The position numbers and the translations under genes are program-made. 64,000 bases of DNA from Methylophaga muralis (lineage in GTDB: Bacteria > Pseudomonadota > Gammaproteobacteria > Nitrosococcales > Methylophagaceae), in NCBI RefSeq assembly GCF_001720165.1, contig NZ_MCRI01000002.1, forward strand, positions 1 to 64,000, read 5' to 3'. The notes beneath the pieces were generated by a model. That model saw only the letters and a list, made by a program, of their open reading frames with translations. It was not told where the DNA came from and searched no databases. Of this stretch, positions 1 to 8,813 are shown piece after piece (within the stretch, counting starts at the first letter, position 1; each line of letters begins with the position of its first letter).

Positions 1-1
1 C

Positions 2-166
2 ACTAGAGCTGTTGGACTTTCCGCAATATTAGAACACGACTTGTTGCATGGGATGTTAAATATAATCAATGAGTTATATCGATTACGACACCACCCAGAA
101 AAACAATCCGAAAGGATTTGGGATTTCAAAGGCGATCTTAGATCCTCTTCTTTTTTGTATAAATAA
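2..166 (+). CDS. C-terminal end of an unidentified protein (partial)
   Basis: A reading frame enters from the left edge and stays open for 54 codons to a TAA at 164-166. Its composition is protein-like, with Leu/Ile/His/Arg-rich helical stretches (LEHDLLHGMLNIINELYRLR) and a tail ending SSFLYK. No start codon or family motif is in view, so I give no function. It lies on the element side of the integrase and would be cargo of the integrated element. A competing minus-strand frame covers the same bases from an ATG at 178-180 with a perfect Shine-Dalgarno, but its product is Cys/Ser-rich and looks less natural. Only the sequence to the left can decide. Confidence 0.4.
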   Translation, partial: TRAVGLSAILEHDLLHGMLNIINELYRLRHHPEKQSERIWDFKGDLRSSSFLYK

Positions 167-250
167 GTTTTGAATGCCATGTTTTGACCTCCTAAGGATC
201 TTTGTTAAACATGACAATCAATTATTCACACAGAAAGAATTTAGGCAAAA

Positions 251-359
251 GTATTTGATTTAGGGCCGATGGTGCAGCTAAGAGAAAACAATTATTTATA
301 TGTTTATTTACTTTCGCCAAAATAAATACTCAAATCAAGCTTCGCGCTAAATCAAAAAC
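251..359. repeat. Imperfect inverted repeat downstream of the integrase
   Basis: GTATTTGATTTAG at 251-263 and CTAAATCAAAAAC at 347-359 are reverse complements at 12 of 13 positions, separated by 83 bases. A further AAATCA copy lies at about 332-337. The stretch 167-416 is AT-rich and holds no convincing gene. Repeats like these can be arm-type sites for a recombinase or a regulator site, but nothing here shows which. Confidence 0.3.
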
Positions 360-416
360 TTGAATTAATAATGAAGCCAGCTTTTGACCCCGTTGGGTCA
401 TGCTTAACTAACCAAC

Positions 417-1622
417 TTATTTATATTTATTAATAGCTATCACATCAGCACCCGCCGCCAGCCCGTCAAGATAATCAGCCCACGATTGCATCATGCGTTT
501 ACGCTCTGGCAAGTACTCAGCATAGTTGTAAGCAGCTCTTACACCATCACGCTCACTGTGAGCTAGCTGCCTTTCGATAGCGTCACGGTTCCAGCCTTGC
601 TCGTTCAGTATGGTTGAGGCCATACTTCGGAAGCCATGCCCAACCATTTCATCACCCGTATAACCCAAACGCCGTAAAGCACCATTTACCGTGTTTTCAC
701 TCATTGGCCTAGTGATTGTTCGAATTGAGGGGAACAGATACTTTCCTGAGCCCGTGAGGGGCTTTAATGTTTCAATAACGGTTATTGCTTGCTTGGATAG
801 CGGCACGATATGAACAGAGGCCATTTTCATTTTTTCGGCAGGTATACGCCACTCAGCTTTTTCTAAATCAAACTCTGTCCATTCGGCGTGTCTTAACTCG
901 CCTGGACGAACAAAAACGAGCGGGGCTAGTCGTAACGCACAGATGGTGACAAATGCTCCTGAATAGCCATTGATTGCCCTTAACAGCCCGCCGATCTGCT
1001 GTGGTTCAATTATTGACGCATGATGTTTGACCTTTACCGACGGTAATGCGCCTTTCAAGTCAGTGGAGGGATCGCGTTCTGCTCTGCCGGTTGCAACGGC
1101 ATAACGGAAAATCTGCCCACACTTCTGGTGGACTCTGTGAGCTGTTTCTAAAATACCTCTGGCTTCCATTCGTCTCAGCACCGCTAGCAATTCCGGTGCT
1201 TTAATATCATTGATATTTTTTGAGCCAATAAAGGGAAACACTTCTCTTTCAAGACGGTTAATTGTATTGAGGGAGTATTTTTCTGACCAACGATGCTTAA
1301 ACTTTTGATGCCATTCACGGGCAACAAACTCAAAGCTTAACTGACCAGCGTTTGACAGCTTTTCAGCCTTGCGAATATCGGAAGGGTCGACACCATTAGC
1401 AATTTGTTTTCTAAGCTGATCTCGTTGCTCTCTTGCCTGCTTAAGGCCAACATCAGGATAGGTGCCAACAGATAGCCTTTTTTGCTTTCCATCAAAACGA
1501 TATTTAAATCGCCACCACTTGCCGCCTGTTGTAGACACCTCTAAGTACAAGCCTTTTTCATCCGATACGGCGTAAAGCTTATCCTTTGGTTTTAGTGCTT
1601 TTATCTTCACATCGGTCAGCAT
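417..1622 (-). CDS. int: P4-type tyrosine integrase
   Basis: Site-specific tyrosine recombinase of 401 residues, the usual size for P4-like island integrases. Residues 1-85 form the DUF4102 arm-binding domain, with the G-K-x-W-R-x-K-Y and L-S-x-G-x-Y-P motifs. The core-binding domain follows (about 95-200), then the catalytic domain with R239 (RPGEL), a candidate lysine near 264-266, H329 and R332 (HGFR), H355 (AHSE) and nucleophile Y365 (AAYNYAEY). All catalytic residues are present, so it looks intact. The ATG at 1622 has AAGGAG ten bases upstream. The gene begins about 165 bp from the 3' end of tRNA-Leu and points away from it, the standard arrangement of a tRNA-integrated element; the rest of the element lies to the left of the window. 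I saw no excisionase. Confidence 0.93.
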   Translation of the reverse strand: MLTDVKIKALKPKDKLYAVSDEKGLYLEVSTTGGKWWRFKYRFDGKQKRLSVGTYPDVGLKQAREQRDQLRKQIANGVDPSDIRKAEKLSNAGQLSFEFVAREWHQKFKHRWSEKYSLNTINRLEREVFPFIGSKNINDIKAPELLAVLRRMEARGILETAHRVHQKCGQIFRYAVATGRAERDPSTDLKGALPSVKVKHHASIIEPQQIGGLLRAINGYSGAFVTICALRLAPLVFVRPGELRHAEWTEFDLEKAEWRIPAEKMKMASVHIVPLSKQAITVIETLKPLTGSGKYLFPSIRTITRPMSENTVNGALRRLGYTGDEMVGHGFRSMASTILNEQGWNRDAIERQLAHSERDGVRAAYNYAEYLPERKRMMQSWADYLDGLAAGADVIAINKYK

Positions 1623-1623
1623 G

Positions 1624-1673
1624 TGGTGCCAACTCCTTTACCACTGGGTCTGATGGCACCATAGTTGGCACCA
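1624..1673. promoter_or_regulatory. Cluster of GGCACCA repeats at the integrase promoter
   Basis: GGCACCA occurs at 1655-1661 and 1667-1673 and as its complement TGGTGCC at 1624-1630, just upstream of the integrase start. The outer copies form a perfect 10-bp inverted repeat (GGTGCCAACT at 1625-1634, AGTTGGCACC at 1663-1672) that spans the ribosome binding site. The same heptamer is the 3' terminus of the neighbouring tRNA-Leu (1787-1793). This could be an operator for integrase autoregulation or excisionase, or a set of recombinase core-like sites; the role is inferred. Confidence 0.45.
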
Positions 1674-1725
1674 ATAAATGGTACATGTCAAGGGATGTGG
1701 TGAGACGTTACGATATGACAGACAT

Positions 1726-1748
1726 AAAAAAACCCGTTATAAAACGGG
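1726..1748 (-). terminator. Intrinsic terminator after tRNA-Leu
   Basis: On the minus strand CCCGTT, a four-base loop and AACGGG (arms 1743-1748 and 1733-1738) are followed by seven U (1726-1732). It sits about 40 bases past the tRNA 3' end and would end the secG-tRNA transcript before the integrase. Confidence 0.75.
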
Positions 1749-1786
1749 CTTTTAGATACGATTTGGGACTTCGTGAAACCTATGTA

Positions 1787-1810
1787 TGGTGCCGTCGGCC
1801 GGACTCGAAC
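1787..1810. other. att: Presumed attachment site of the integrated element
   Basis: The 3' end of tRNA-Leu (T-arm distal part, acceptor strand and CCA) lies directly before the integrase, the position where P4-type elements recombine. The tRNA is complete, so the element would supply the replaced 3' part and a duplicate should mark its far end. That second copy is outside the window, so the exact core is inferred. Confidence 0.5.
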
Positions 1811-1871
1811 CGGCACACCCTAAAGCACTACCCCCTCAAGATAGCGTGTCTACCAATTCCACCACGACGGC
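1787..1871 (-). tRNA. leuU: tRNA-Leu (anticodon GAG)
   Basis: An 85-nt class II tRNA with acceptor strands GCCGTCG and CGACGGC pairing fully, discriminator A and an encoded CCA. The D-loop region (TGGTAGACAC) is typical of tRNA-Leu. The anticodon stem CTATC/GGTAG holds a TTGAGGG loop with anticodon GAG, followed by a long variable arm and the T-loop GGTTCGAGTCC. It decodes CUC/CUU. The position just after secG matches E. coli, where leuU(GAG) follows secG. It is the apparent integration target of the adjacent element. Confidence 0.97.
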
Positions 1872-1889
1872 AATAAACTGAGGGTTATT

Positions 1890-2216
1890 TTACGGAAACT
1901 CTGGAAGATCCGCTGGGCTTTCTTGTACTGGTTGTTCAATCACCACTGAGTCGGTAACGCTTTGTACTCGATCGGTGTTGCCCGCCAGATATGCCAGTGT
2001 CAGGCTGGTGATAAAAAACACTGTGGCCAGAATAGCACTGCTGCGGCTTAAAAAAGAGGCTGAGCCCTGGCTACCAAATAAGCTGGCAGAAGCACCGCCA
2101 CCACCACCACCACCAAAAGCAGCACCGGCATCCGCACCTTTACCGTGCTGGATTAAGATTAAACCTACTAACAACAGTGAGATCACAACGTGAACCACCA
2201 GAATCAACGCATCCAT
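1890..2216 (-). CDS. secG: Preprotein translocase subunit SecG
   Basis: Small inner-membrane subunit of the SecYEG channel, 108 residues. Two hydrophobic segments (about 3-22 and 55-76) flank a glycine-rich loop with the family pattern [17 protein letters not shown] and the following SLFGS. The C-terminal tail is short, acidic and proline-containing. The ATG at 2216 lies 8 bp after the tpiA stop, so the two are almost certainly co-transcribed, and tRNA-Leu follows 18 bp after the secG stop. The tpiA-secG-tRNA-Leu order is common in gammaproteobacteria. Confidence 0.95.
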   Translation of the reverse strand: MDALILVVHVVISLLLVGLILIQHGKGADAGAAFGGGGGGGASASLFGSQGSASFLSRSSAILATVFFITSLTLAYLAGNTDRVQSVTDSVVIEQPVQESPADLPEFP

Positions 2217-2224
2217 TTAATTTC

Positions 2225-3010
2225 CTAATTTTGAGCTGCAGCCTGACAAATTTGAACAAATTCATCGGCATCACGTGAACCGCCACCGATTAATCCACCG
2301 TCAATATCCGGCTTGGCAAATAATGGGGCAGCATTATTACCTTTTACGCTGCCGCCGTAAAGTATTCTGAGCGATGCCGCAATTTTTGGATCATGTTTTG
2401 CGACCCGTTGACGCATGAAAGAATGCACATCCTGCGCCCATTCTGGGCTGGCTGTCTTGCCTGTGCCTATGGCCCAAACTGGCTCATAAGCCAATACCGC
2501 TTTTGACAGCAATTCGACACCTTGTTGCGCAATCAAAATATCCATCAACCGAGCAACCATCTCTTCTGTACGGCCCATTGAGTGCTCTTCCGGACTTTCG
2601 CCAATACAAATGATAGGGGTGATCCCATGACGGACTGTTATCTCAGATTTCTCGGCGATAATATGGTCGAGAAAAACTTGATCAAGGTTCAATTCTGCAT
2701 ACAGACAACGCCGTTCAGAATGACCAATCAGTACGTATTGGCAGCCAAAGTCTCGCAACATGGTGGCCGATATTTCACCGGTATACGCACCAGAATCAAA
2801 CTGCGAAACATTTTGGGTACCCCAGAACAAACCCGTATCGGTCAAAGCGGATTGAACCTGTTGTACATAAAGTGCGGGTGGAAATAAGGCGACATCAACC
2901 GATGCAAAGGAGTCTCTTTGCGCCAGAATCGCATCAAGCAACAATTTGTTGCTTGCGCTAGAGCCGTTCATTTTCCAGTTACCAGCGACCAGCGGTTTGC
3001 GCACAGACAC
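2225..3010 (-). CDS. tpiA: Triosephosphate isomerase
   Basis: Interconverts dihydroxyacetone phosphate and glyceraldehyde 3-phosphate in the cytoplasm. A single TIM barrel of 261 residues carries the substrate motif NWKMN (N11, K13), catalytic H97 in IGHSERR, catalytic E176 in AYEPVWAIGTGKTA with its mobile loop, and the phosphate-binding YGGSVKGNN and GLIGGGS segments. It is about ten residues longer than usual, the extra lying in the surface stretch around 108-128. The listed start is GTG at 3010; a second GTG two codons in, at 3004, is equally possible. It lies in the minus-strand run from carA to secG. Confidence 0.95.
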   Translation of the reverse strand: MSVRKPLVAGNWKMNGSSASNKLLLDAILAQRDSFASVDVALFPPALYVQQVQSALTDTGLFWGTQNVSQFDSGAYTGEISATMLRDFGCQYVLIGHSERRCLYAELNLDQVFLDHIIAEKSEITVRHGITPIICIGESPEEHSMGRTEEMVARLMDILIAQQGVELLSKAVLAYEPVWAIGTGKTASPEWAQDVHSFMRQRVAKHDPKIAASLRILYGGSVKGNNAAPLFAKPDIDGGLIGGGSRDADEFVQICQAAAQN

Positions 3011-3107
3011 CTACTCTTATATAAGAATGAATCATAAAGGTTACCGACTGACCGTTGATAAAGCAATGTCATAGCGGCTTATATTGTTACCAATGAGCAT
3101 GATCGAA

Positions 3108-4463
3108 TTAATTCTGTAAAATCGTCTCGATTTGTTCTGCCAGCGTTTTGGCTAAGTGGTTGGTACGCGTGGCGTCATGACCTTCTACCATCACTCGAAT
3201 AACGGGCTCAGTACCAGAAGCTCTCAGCAAAACCCGACCTTCATTACCCAGTTTTTTCTCAGTATCTTCCACTGCTGTTTGGATTTCCGGATAATCTTTT
3301 AAATTCACTAGTTTATTGAGACGCACATTAATAAGACGTTGCGGGTATTTAATTACTGCCGAACGCAGTTCATGCAGACTGCTACCGGTTTGTTGAATTT
3401 CAGCTAACACCTGTAATGCTGCGACAATGCCATCACCAGTACTGGTTTTATCAAGGCAGATAATGTGGCCGGACGCTTCGCCGCCAATCAAGCCATCAAC
3501 CTGCTTAAGTTTTTCCATTACATACCTATCGCCGACGTTGGCACGATGTAATGTAATATCATGTTTTTCAAGGGCATGTTGCAAACCAAGATTCGACATT
3601 AGGGTACCGACAACATGTCCTTTACACAGCCCAGCACGCTGTCTACCACGGGCAATGATAAACAAAATATCATCACCATCGACCAGCTCACCCTTATGGT
3701 CAACCATGATCAAACGATCACCATCACCATCTAGGGCAACGCCCAAGTCGGCCTTATGTTCTAAAACACTGGCTTGTAACAAACGAGGCTCAGTGGAACC
3801 GCAGTTTTGATTGATATTCAGGCCGTCCGGTTCTGCGCCCATCAAAATAACTTCGGCACCCAACTCACGGAATACATTTGGTGCAATGTGATAGGTCGCC
3901 CCGTGAGCGCAATCAACCACCATTTTTAAATTGGATAAATCCACACCGGTCGAAATAGTACTTTTACAGAACTCGATATAACGACCTGCTGCATCGGAAA
4001 TCCGATGGGCTTTACCGAGATGAGCAGAATCCACCGTTTTGATTGGTTGATCCAGCATTGCTTCGATTGCAAGCTCGACTGAGTCAGGCAATTTTGTACC
4101 TTGATCAGAGAAGAATTTAATTCCGTTATCGTGATAAGGATTATGCGAAGCACTGATTACAATGCCTGCTTGAGCGTGGAAAGTACGAGTTAAATACGCG
4201 ACGGCTGGAGTTGGCATTGGACCCATTAGATAAACGTCGACACCGGCGGCTGAAAGCCCAGCCTGTAACGCAGATTCAAACATATAACCGGAAATACGCG
4301 TGTCTTTACCAATCAGCACTTTACTATTGCGTTCTTTGGCCAGAACACGGCCTATTGCCCAGCCAAGTTTTAATACAAAATCGGGGGTAATCGCACCATC
4401 GCCCACCCGGCCACGAATGCCATCTGTACCAAAATAACGTCTTTTTTGTTCAATCAAAATCAC
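3108..4463 (-). CDS. glmM: Phosphoglucosamine mutase
   Basis: Converts glucosamine 6-phosphate to glucosamine 1-phosphate for UDP-GlcNAc, peptidoglycan and LPS synthesis. The 451 residues match family length. Visible motifs are the N-terminal YFGTDGIRG, the phosphoserine loop SASHNP (S106), the Mg-binding DGDGDR (245-250), the sugar loop GGEASGH (about 327-333) and the phosphate loop RASGTEP (414-420). The GTG start at 4463 overlaps the end of folP by 14 bp, implying translational coupling; folP-glmM adjacency is a classical gammaproteobacterial pair. A TTG two codons later is an alternative start. Confidence 0.95.
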   Translation of the reverse strand: MILIEQKRRYFGTDGIRGRVGDGAITPDFVLKLGWAIGRVLAKERNSKVLIGKDTRISGYMFESALQAGLSAAGVDVYLMGPMPTPAVAYLTRTFHAQAGIVISASHNPYHDNGIKFFSDQGTKLPDSVELAIEAMLDQPIKTVDSAHLGKAHRISDAAGRYIEFCKSTISTGVDLSNLKMVVDCAHGATYHIAPNVFRELGAEVILMGAEPDGLNINQNCGSTEPRLLQASVLEHKADLGVALDGDGDRLIMVDHKGELVDGDDILFIIARGRQRAGLCKGHVVGTLMSNLGLQHALEKHDITLHRANVGDRYVMEKLKQVDGLIGGEASGHIICLDKTSTGDGIVAALQVLAEIQQTGSSLHELRSAVIKYPQRLINVRLNKLVNLKDYPEIQTAVEDTEKKLGNEGRVLLRASGTEPVIRVMVEGHDATRTNHLAKTLAEQIETILQN

Positions 4464-5289
4464 TAACCTGCATTACATGTTCACAAAGTCGAATCGCCTG
4501 TACGGTTTCTCGTACGTCATGGCTGCGTATAATTTTTGCACCTTGCCATACCGCTATCGATGCTAATGCCAAACTTCCGGCCAACCGCTCTTCAACTGAT
4601 ACATTCAATGTGGCACCAATAATCGATTTGCGCGATACGCCAACTAAGACAGGCAAATCAGAATCGGTAAAAACAGCTAAATGTTTCATTAATCGTAGAT
4701 TATGTCGGGCCGTTTTGCCAAACCCAAATCCAGGATCAAGAATAATTTTTGAACGAGAAATACCCGCCGCTTCACAGGCAGCAATGCGTTCAGTCAGAAA
4801 TGTATTTACTTCATTAACAACGTCGTCGTAATGCGGCTGTTGCTGCATGGTTTGGGGTGTGCCCTGCATATGCATAAGACATATTGGAACATTGAGTTCG
4901 GCAGCGGCCTGTAATGCCCCTTCTCCACGCAATGCATTAACATCATTTATCAGACTAGCCCCAGCCTCTACTGCAGCGCGCATAACTTCGGCTTTCATAG
5001 TATCGATGGAAATAACCACATCAAGCTCAGCGCTGATAGCTTCTATCGCAGGCACCACACGGCGGATTTCTTCTTCAACACCAACAGGTTCTGAGCCAGG
5101 CCGTGTCGATTCACCACCAATATCAATAATGGAAGCGCCATCGGCAACCAGTTTTCGTGCTTGTTCAAGGGCTTTATCGGCTGAAAAAAAACGCCCGCCA
5201 TCCGAAAAGGAGTCGGGCGTTACATTGACGATGCCCATGACGTGTGGGGCGGACAAATCCAAAGATTTGCCCGCAAAGTCCATCATCAT
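4450..5289 (-). CDS. folP: Dihydropteroate synthase
   Basis: Condenses p-aminobenzoate with dihydropterin pyrophosphate in folate synthesis; it is the sulfonamide target. The 279-residue TIM barrel shows the loop 1 signature [11 protein letters not shown], loop 2 [11 protein letters not shown], the pterin-pocket sequence [10 protein letters not shown] and loop 7 GVSRKS. It lies between ftsH (12 bp upstream) and glmM (14-bp overlap). The start at 5289 begins with three consecutive ATG-type codons (MMMDF), so the exact initiator is uncertain by a few residues. Confidence 0.95.
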   Translation of the reverse strand: MMMDFAGKSLDLSAPHVMGIVNVTPDSFSDGGRFFSADKALEQARKLVADGASIIDIGGESTRPGSEPVGVEEEIRRVVPAIEAISAELDVVISIDTMKAEVMRAAVEAGASLINDVNALRGEGALQAAAELNVPICLMHMQGTPQTMQQQPHYDDVVNEVNTFLTERIAACEAAGISRSKIILDPGFGFGKTARHNLRLMKHLAVFTDSDLPVLVGVSRKSIIGATLNVSVEERLAGSLALASIAVWQGAKIIRSHDVRETVQAIRLCEHVMQVSDFD

Positions 5290-5301
5290 GATTTAACTAT
5301 C

Positions 5302-7212
5302 TCAATTTAATTGATCTGCTGGTTTACCAGTTGGCTCTGGGCCTTTTTCATCAGGCTTTGCGGCTGGTGGTGGAGTCGATGATTTATCATCCCAACCTTT
5401 TGGCGCACCAGGCTCACGACCTTCCATAATGGCATCGATCTGATCACTGTCGATGGTTTCGTAAGTGATTAACAGTTTTGCCATGGTATGCAGTTTGTCG
5501 AGATTTTCTGTCAGTATATTTTTCGCCCGATCATAGTTACGGGTAATTAATGCACGAACATCTTCGTCAATCTGTTTGGCAGTTAAGTCTGAAACTGCTT
5601 TATGTTGGGTCACGCTACGACCAAGGAACACCTCACCTTCATCTTCACCATAAGACAGTGGTCCCATGTTGTCAGAAAGTCCCCATTTGGTAACCATGTT
5701 ATGCGCCAGTTCGGTTGCCCGTTGAATATCGTTCGAGGCACCCGTAGTGACAGCTTCAGCCCCAAAAATCATTTCTTCGGCAAGTCGACCACCATACAGG
5801 CTGGAAATCTGACTTTCCAACTGCTGTTTGGTATAGCTGTATCGATCTTCCGTTGGCAGGAACATGGTGACACCTAAAGCGCGGCCACGCGGAATGATAC
5901 TGACTTTATAGACTGGATCATGACCAGGGACACTACGACCCACAATCGCATGACCAGCTTCATGGTAAGCCGTCAGTTCTTTCTCTTTATCACTCATGAC
6001 CATTGAACGGCGCTCGGCACCCATCATGATTTTGTCTTTTGCCAGTTCCAGGTCATTCATTGAAACCACGCGTTTATTTGTGCGAGCAGCAAATAAAGCC
6101 GCCTCGTTCACCAGATTGGCTAAATCAGCACCTGAGAAGCCCGGTGTACCACGTGCAATGACACTTGGATTAACATCTTCATCTGCTGGTACTTTACCCA
6201 AATGCACTTTGATAATTTGTTCGCGACCGCGAATGTCTGGTAAAGGAACCACAACCTGTCTATCGAAACGACCCGGACGTAATAAAGCTGGATCCAGTAC
6301 GTCAGGACGGTTGGTCGCAGCAATGATGATGACGCCTTCATTACCTTCAAATCCATCCATCTCAACCAACAACTGGTTTAAGGTTTGTTCACGTTCGTCA
6401 TTACCGCCACCTAAACCGGCACCACGGTGACGGCCCACCGCATCGATCTCATCGATAAAGATGATGCATGGAGCGTGTTTTTTGGCTTGTTCGAACATAT
6501 CGCGAACACGTGAAGCACCAACACCGACAAACATTTCGACGAAATCAGAACCTGAAATTGTGAAGAACGGGACTTTAGCTTCACCAGCAATAGCTTTTGC
6601 CAGCAAGGTTTTACCAGTACCTGGTGAACCTACCATCAAAATACCGCGTGGAATACGTCCGCCCAATTTCTGGAATTTGCCCGGATCACGTAAGAAGTCG
6701 ACTAATTCGTGAACTTCTTCTTTAGCTTCTTCAACACCAGCAACATCTTTGAAGGTCACTTTTACCTGATCTTCATTCAACATGCGGGCTTTGCTTTTAC
6801 CAAATGACATGGGGTTTTTGCCGCCACCGCCTTGCATCTGACGCATGAAGAAAATCCACACACCAATCAGCAATAACATCGGGAACCATGAAATAAAGAT
6901 TTGCATCAATAAACCAGTTTTTTCGACTGGCTCTGCTTTGATGGCAACACCGTTATCCAGCAAATCGCCGATCAAACCTGGATCATAATCAGGACTGAAA
7001 GTAGTAAATTGGCTACCGTCGGTTAATTTGCCGGTAATAGTTCGCCCTTGAATATCGACACTGGAAACCGCACCGGTTTTCACGTTACTGATAAAGGTCG
7101 AGTAATCCATTTCGCTTTGGCTGCTTTGTTGCGGCCCAAAATTGTTAAATACCGACATCAATACCATCGCGATGACGACCCATAAAACAATGTTTTTCAT
7201 CATGTCACTCAA
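5302..7212 (-). CDS. ftsH: ATP-dependent zinc metalloprotease FtsH
   Basis: Membrane-anchored AAA+ protease that degrades misassembled membrane proteins and short-lived regulators. The 636 residues contain two N-terminal membrane segments (about 5-22 and 101-124) around a periplasmic domain. The AAA module has Walker A GSPGTGKT (195-202), Walker B IIFIDEID (about 250-257) and the second region of homology ending LRPGRFDRQ, and the zinc site is HEAGH (417-421). The C-terminus is proline- and charge-rich. The TTG at 7212 has AGGGG about nine bases upstream; an ATG three codons in (7203) matches the E. coli start better but has a weaker site. rlmE precedes it, as in E. coli. Confidence 0.96.
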   Translation of the reverse strand: MSDMMKNIVLWVVIAMVLMSVFNNFGPQQSSQSEMDYSTFISNVKTGAVSSVDIQGRTITGKLTDGSQFTTFSPDYDPGLIGDLLDNGVAIKAEPVEKTGLLMQIFISWFPMLLLIGVWIFFMRQMQGGGGKNPMSFGKSKARMLNEDQVKVTFKDVAGVEEAKEEVHELVDFLRDPGKFQKLGGRIPRGILMVGSPGTGKTLLAKAIAGEAKVPFFTISGSDFVEMFVGVGASRVRDMFEQAKKHAPCIIFIDEIDAVGRHRGAGLGGGNDEREQTLNQLLVEMDGFEGNEGVIIIAATNRPDVLDPALLRPGRFDRQVVVPLPDIRGREQIIKVHLGKVPADEDVNPSVIARGTPGFSGADLANLVNEAALFAARTNKRVVSMNDLELAKDKIMMGAERRSMVMSDKEKELTAYHEAGHAIVGRSVPGHDPVYKVSIIPRGRALGVTMFLPTEDRYSYTKQQLESQISSLYGGRLAEEMIFGAEAVTTGASNDIQRATELAHNMVTKWGLSDNMGPLSYGEDEGEVFLGRSVTQHKAVSDLTAKQIDEDVRALITRNYDRAKNILTENLDKLHTMAKLLITYETIDSDQIDAIMEGREPGAPKGWDDKSSTPPPAAKPDEKGPEPTGKPADQLN

Positions 7213-7249
7213 TGTTTGTTACCCCTAGTAACGTTAGTTTGTTTTGCTG

Positions 7250-7867
7250 TCATTTCAGTCCGCGACCTAGCAGATAAACTTCACGGCTACGTGCCCGAGA
7301 AGCATCCGGTTTGCGGGTTGTCACTTTTTTAAAATGACTCCGCATGGACTTCAAAAAATCATCAAAGCCTTCACCTTGAAAAACTTTGACCAGAAAATCG
7401 CCCTGTTTACTTAAGTTATTAATTGCAAAATCCATGGCCAACTCAACCAGATGCATACTGCCAGGCTGATCTATTGCATCTACACCTGTCATATTGGGGG
7501 CCATATCCGATAATACAAGGTCTATCGACTGTCCGGCCAATACTTCGTTCAATTGCTCAAGAACATGATCTTCGCGAAAATCACCTTCAATGAAATAAAC
7601 ACCGGTCAATGGTGTCATTGGCAAGATATCCAACGCAATGACTTTACCGTTGTCACCGACACGATGCAAAGCATAATCTGACCAGCCACCGGGTGCGGCA
7701 CCCAAGTCGACAACTGAGATACCTTTGCGAATTAATTTATCTTTCTGATCGATTTCTTCCAGTTTAAAAGTTGCTCTGGAGCGATAACCTTTCTGCTGAG
7801 CTTTTTTGACATAGGGATCATCAAAATGTTCTCTAAGCCAATTATTACTGGATTTACTTCGTGCCAT
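7250..7867 (-). CDS. rlmE: 23S rRNA (uridine-2'-O)-methyltransferase RlmE
   Basis: SAM-dependent FtsJ-type methyltransferase that modifies U2552 in the A-loop of 23S rRNA. From the ATG at 7867 it encodes 205 residues, close to the E. coli 209, starting [11 protein letters not shown] 20-residue upstream extension is possible in frame but would overlap the preceding gene and is not conserved. Motifs are [12 protein letters not shown], the SAM-binding [15 protein letters not shown], the catalytic-region [11 protein letters not shown] and LVKVFQGEG. The catalytic lysine and aspartate positions appear intact. The rlmE-ftsH order is ancestral in this class. Confidence 0.94.
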   Translation of the reverse strand: MARSKSSNNWLREHFDDPYVKKAQQKGYRSRATFKLEEIDQKDKLIRKGISVVDLGAAPGGWSDYALHRVGDNGKVIALDILPMTPLTGVYFIEGDFREDHVLEQLNEVLAGQSIDLVLSDMAPNMTGVDAIDQPGSMHLVELAMDFAINNLSKQGDFLVKVFQGEGFDDFLKSMRSHFKKVTTRKPDASRARSREVYLLGRGLK

Positions 7868-7868
7868 A

Positions 7869-8336
7869 TCAGGCCTGCTGTGCCATATGTTGTTTATCTG
7901 AGCTGAGTACCAGCAGCAAACCCGCAATACTTAACATCAGATATAAATTCTGGCTCAGCATATGTAAGCGTTCAAAACTCTGAGCAAGATCTGTATTCAG
8001 CCGCCAGTTTTCGATGGTTTTGATATTAGCCATCTCCGGCTGAACATACATACTGAATATCAAGGTAATAACCAGCATGCTAATCAATACCCAGAAGCGC
8101 CAGGAATGTAACACCCTGCCCCGCTGGATACTCAGCTTACCTAATAAGATTAATGTACCACTGATTAGGCCAATGACATTGACAGCGAAAAACAATTTAG
8201 CTGCATATTCTGCCGCAACCAGCGTTTCAAGACTGACAAAAGCAAGCGGAACGGCCAGATAACCAATAGACCATAGCGCACCGACCCACAATGTCAGTAA
8301 TAAGCGTTCGCCAATGGTTTCAGAAAGACTCAACAT
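7869..8336 (-). CDS. DUF4149 family integral membrane protein
   Basis: A 155-residue protein of unknown function with four hydrophobic segments, roughly residues 11-33, 46-66, 81-101 and 129-147. The W[14 protein letters not shown] stretch near the N-terminus and the [14 protein letters not shown] region fit the DUF4149 family, often found beside greA or rlmE. It ends 1 bp before the rlmE start and begins directly after greA, so all three are likely one transcript. In many relatives yhbY, on the opposite strand, separates greA and rlmE; it is absent here. Confidence 0.75.
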   Translation of the reverse strand: MLSLSETIGERLLLTLWVGALWSIGYLAVPLAFVSLETLVAAEYAAKLFFAVNVIGLISGTLILLGKLSIQRGRVLHSWRFWVLISMLVITLIFSMYVQPEMANIKTIENWRLNTDLAQSFERLHMLSQNLYLMLSIAGLLLVLSSDKQHMAQQA

Positions 8337-8813
8337 CTAAGCCAGGTAATGGATGCCAGTAATTTCATATTCAATGGCACCACCAGGAGCCTGTACCGTT
8401 GCAATATCATCCACTTCTTTGCCAATCAATGCCCGTGCAATAGGCGATGAAATAGAAATTCTGTTCAGTTTGATATCCGATTCATAATCACCAACAATCT
8501 GATAGCGCACTTCAGCATCGGTATCTATATTGAGTAAATCAACCGTAACACCAAATACAACACGACCATCTTTAGGTAGTGCTGTTGGATCAATTACCTG
8601 ACAATCCGCCAAAGTTGATTCCAGTTCCTGAATACGGCCTTCGGTGAAGCTTTGCTGCTCACGTGCAGCGTGGTATTCAGCATTTTCTTTTAAATCACCA
8701 TGGGCGCGCGCTTCAGAAATCGCATTAACGATAGCTGGGCGTCTGACGGTTTTCAGTTCGTGTAATTCATCTTTCAGTGCCTGAGCACCACGTGCGGTAA
8801 TAGGAACGGCCAT
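8337..8813 (-). CDS. greA: Transcription elongation factor GreA
   Basis: Enters the RNA polymerase secondary channel and stimulates cleavage of backtracked RNA. The length of 158 residues is canonical. The N-terminal coiled coil (about 10-75) carries the acidic tip in [16 protein letters not shown], with the family's D-x-x-E-N pair, followed by the C-terminal globular domain with [14 protein letters not shown]. Its ATG overlaps the carB stop by one base (TAATG), so it is the downstream cistron of carAB. Confidence 0.96.
   Translation of the reverse strand: MAVPITARGAQALKDELHELKTVRRPAIVNAISEARAHGDLKENAEYHAAREQQSFTEGRIQELESTLADCQVIDPTALPKDGRVVFGVTVDLLNIDTDAEVRYQIVGDYESDIKLNRISISSPIARALIGKEVDDIATVQAPGGAIEYEITGIHYLA

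Noticed and set aside
385-400. Hairpin TGACCC-CGTT-GGGTCA after the integrase stop as a terminator
   Set aside because: The stem is perfect but short (6 bp) and neither strand has a U-run after it, so it does not meet the intrinsic terminator pattern.
1586-1876. Plus-strand 96-codon open frame across the integrase promoter and tRNA
   Set aside because: It reads antisense through the tRNA gene and the terminator, and its product has no natural composition; it is a shadow.
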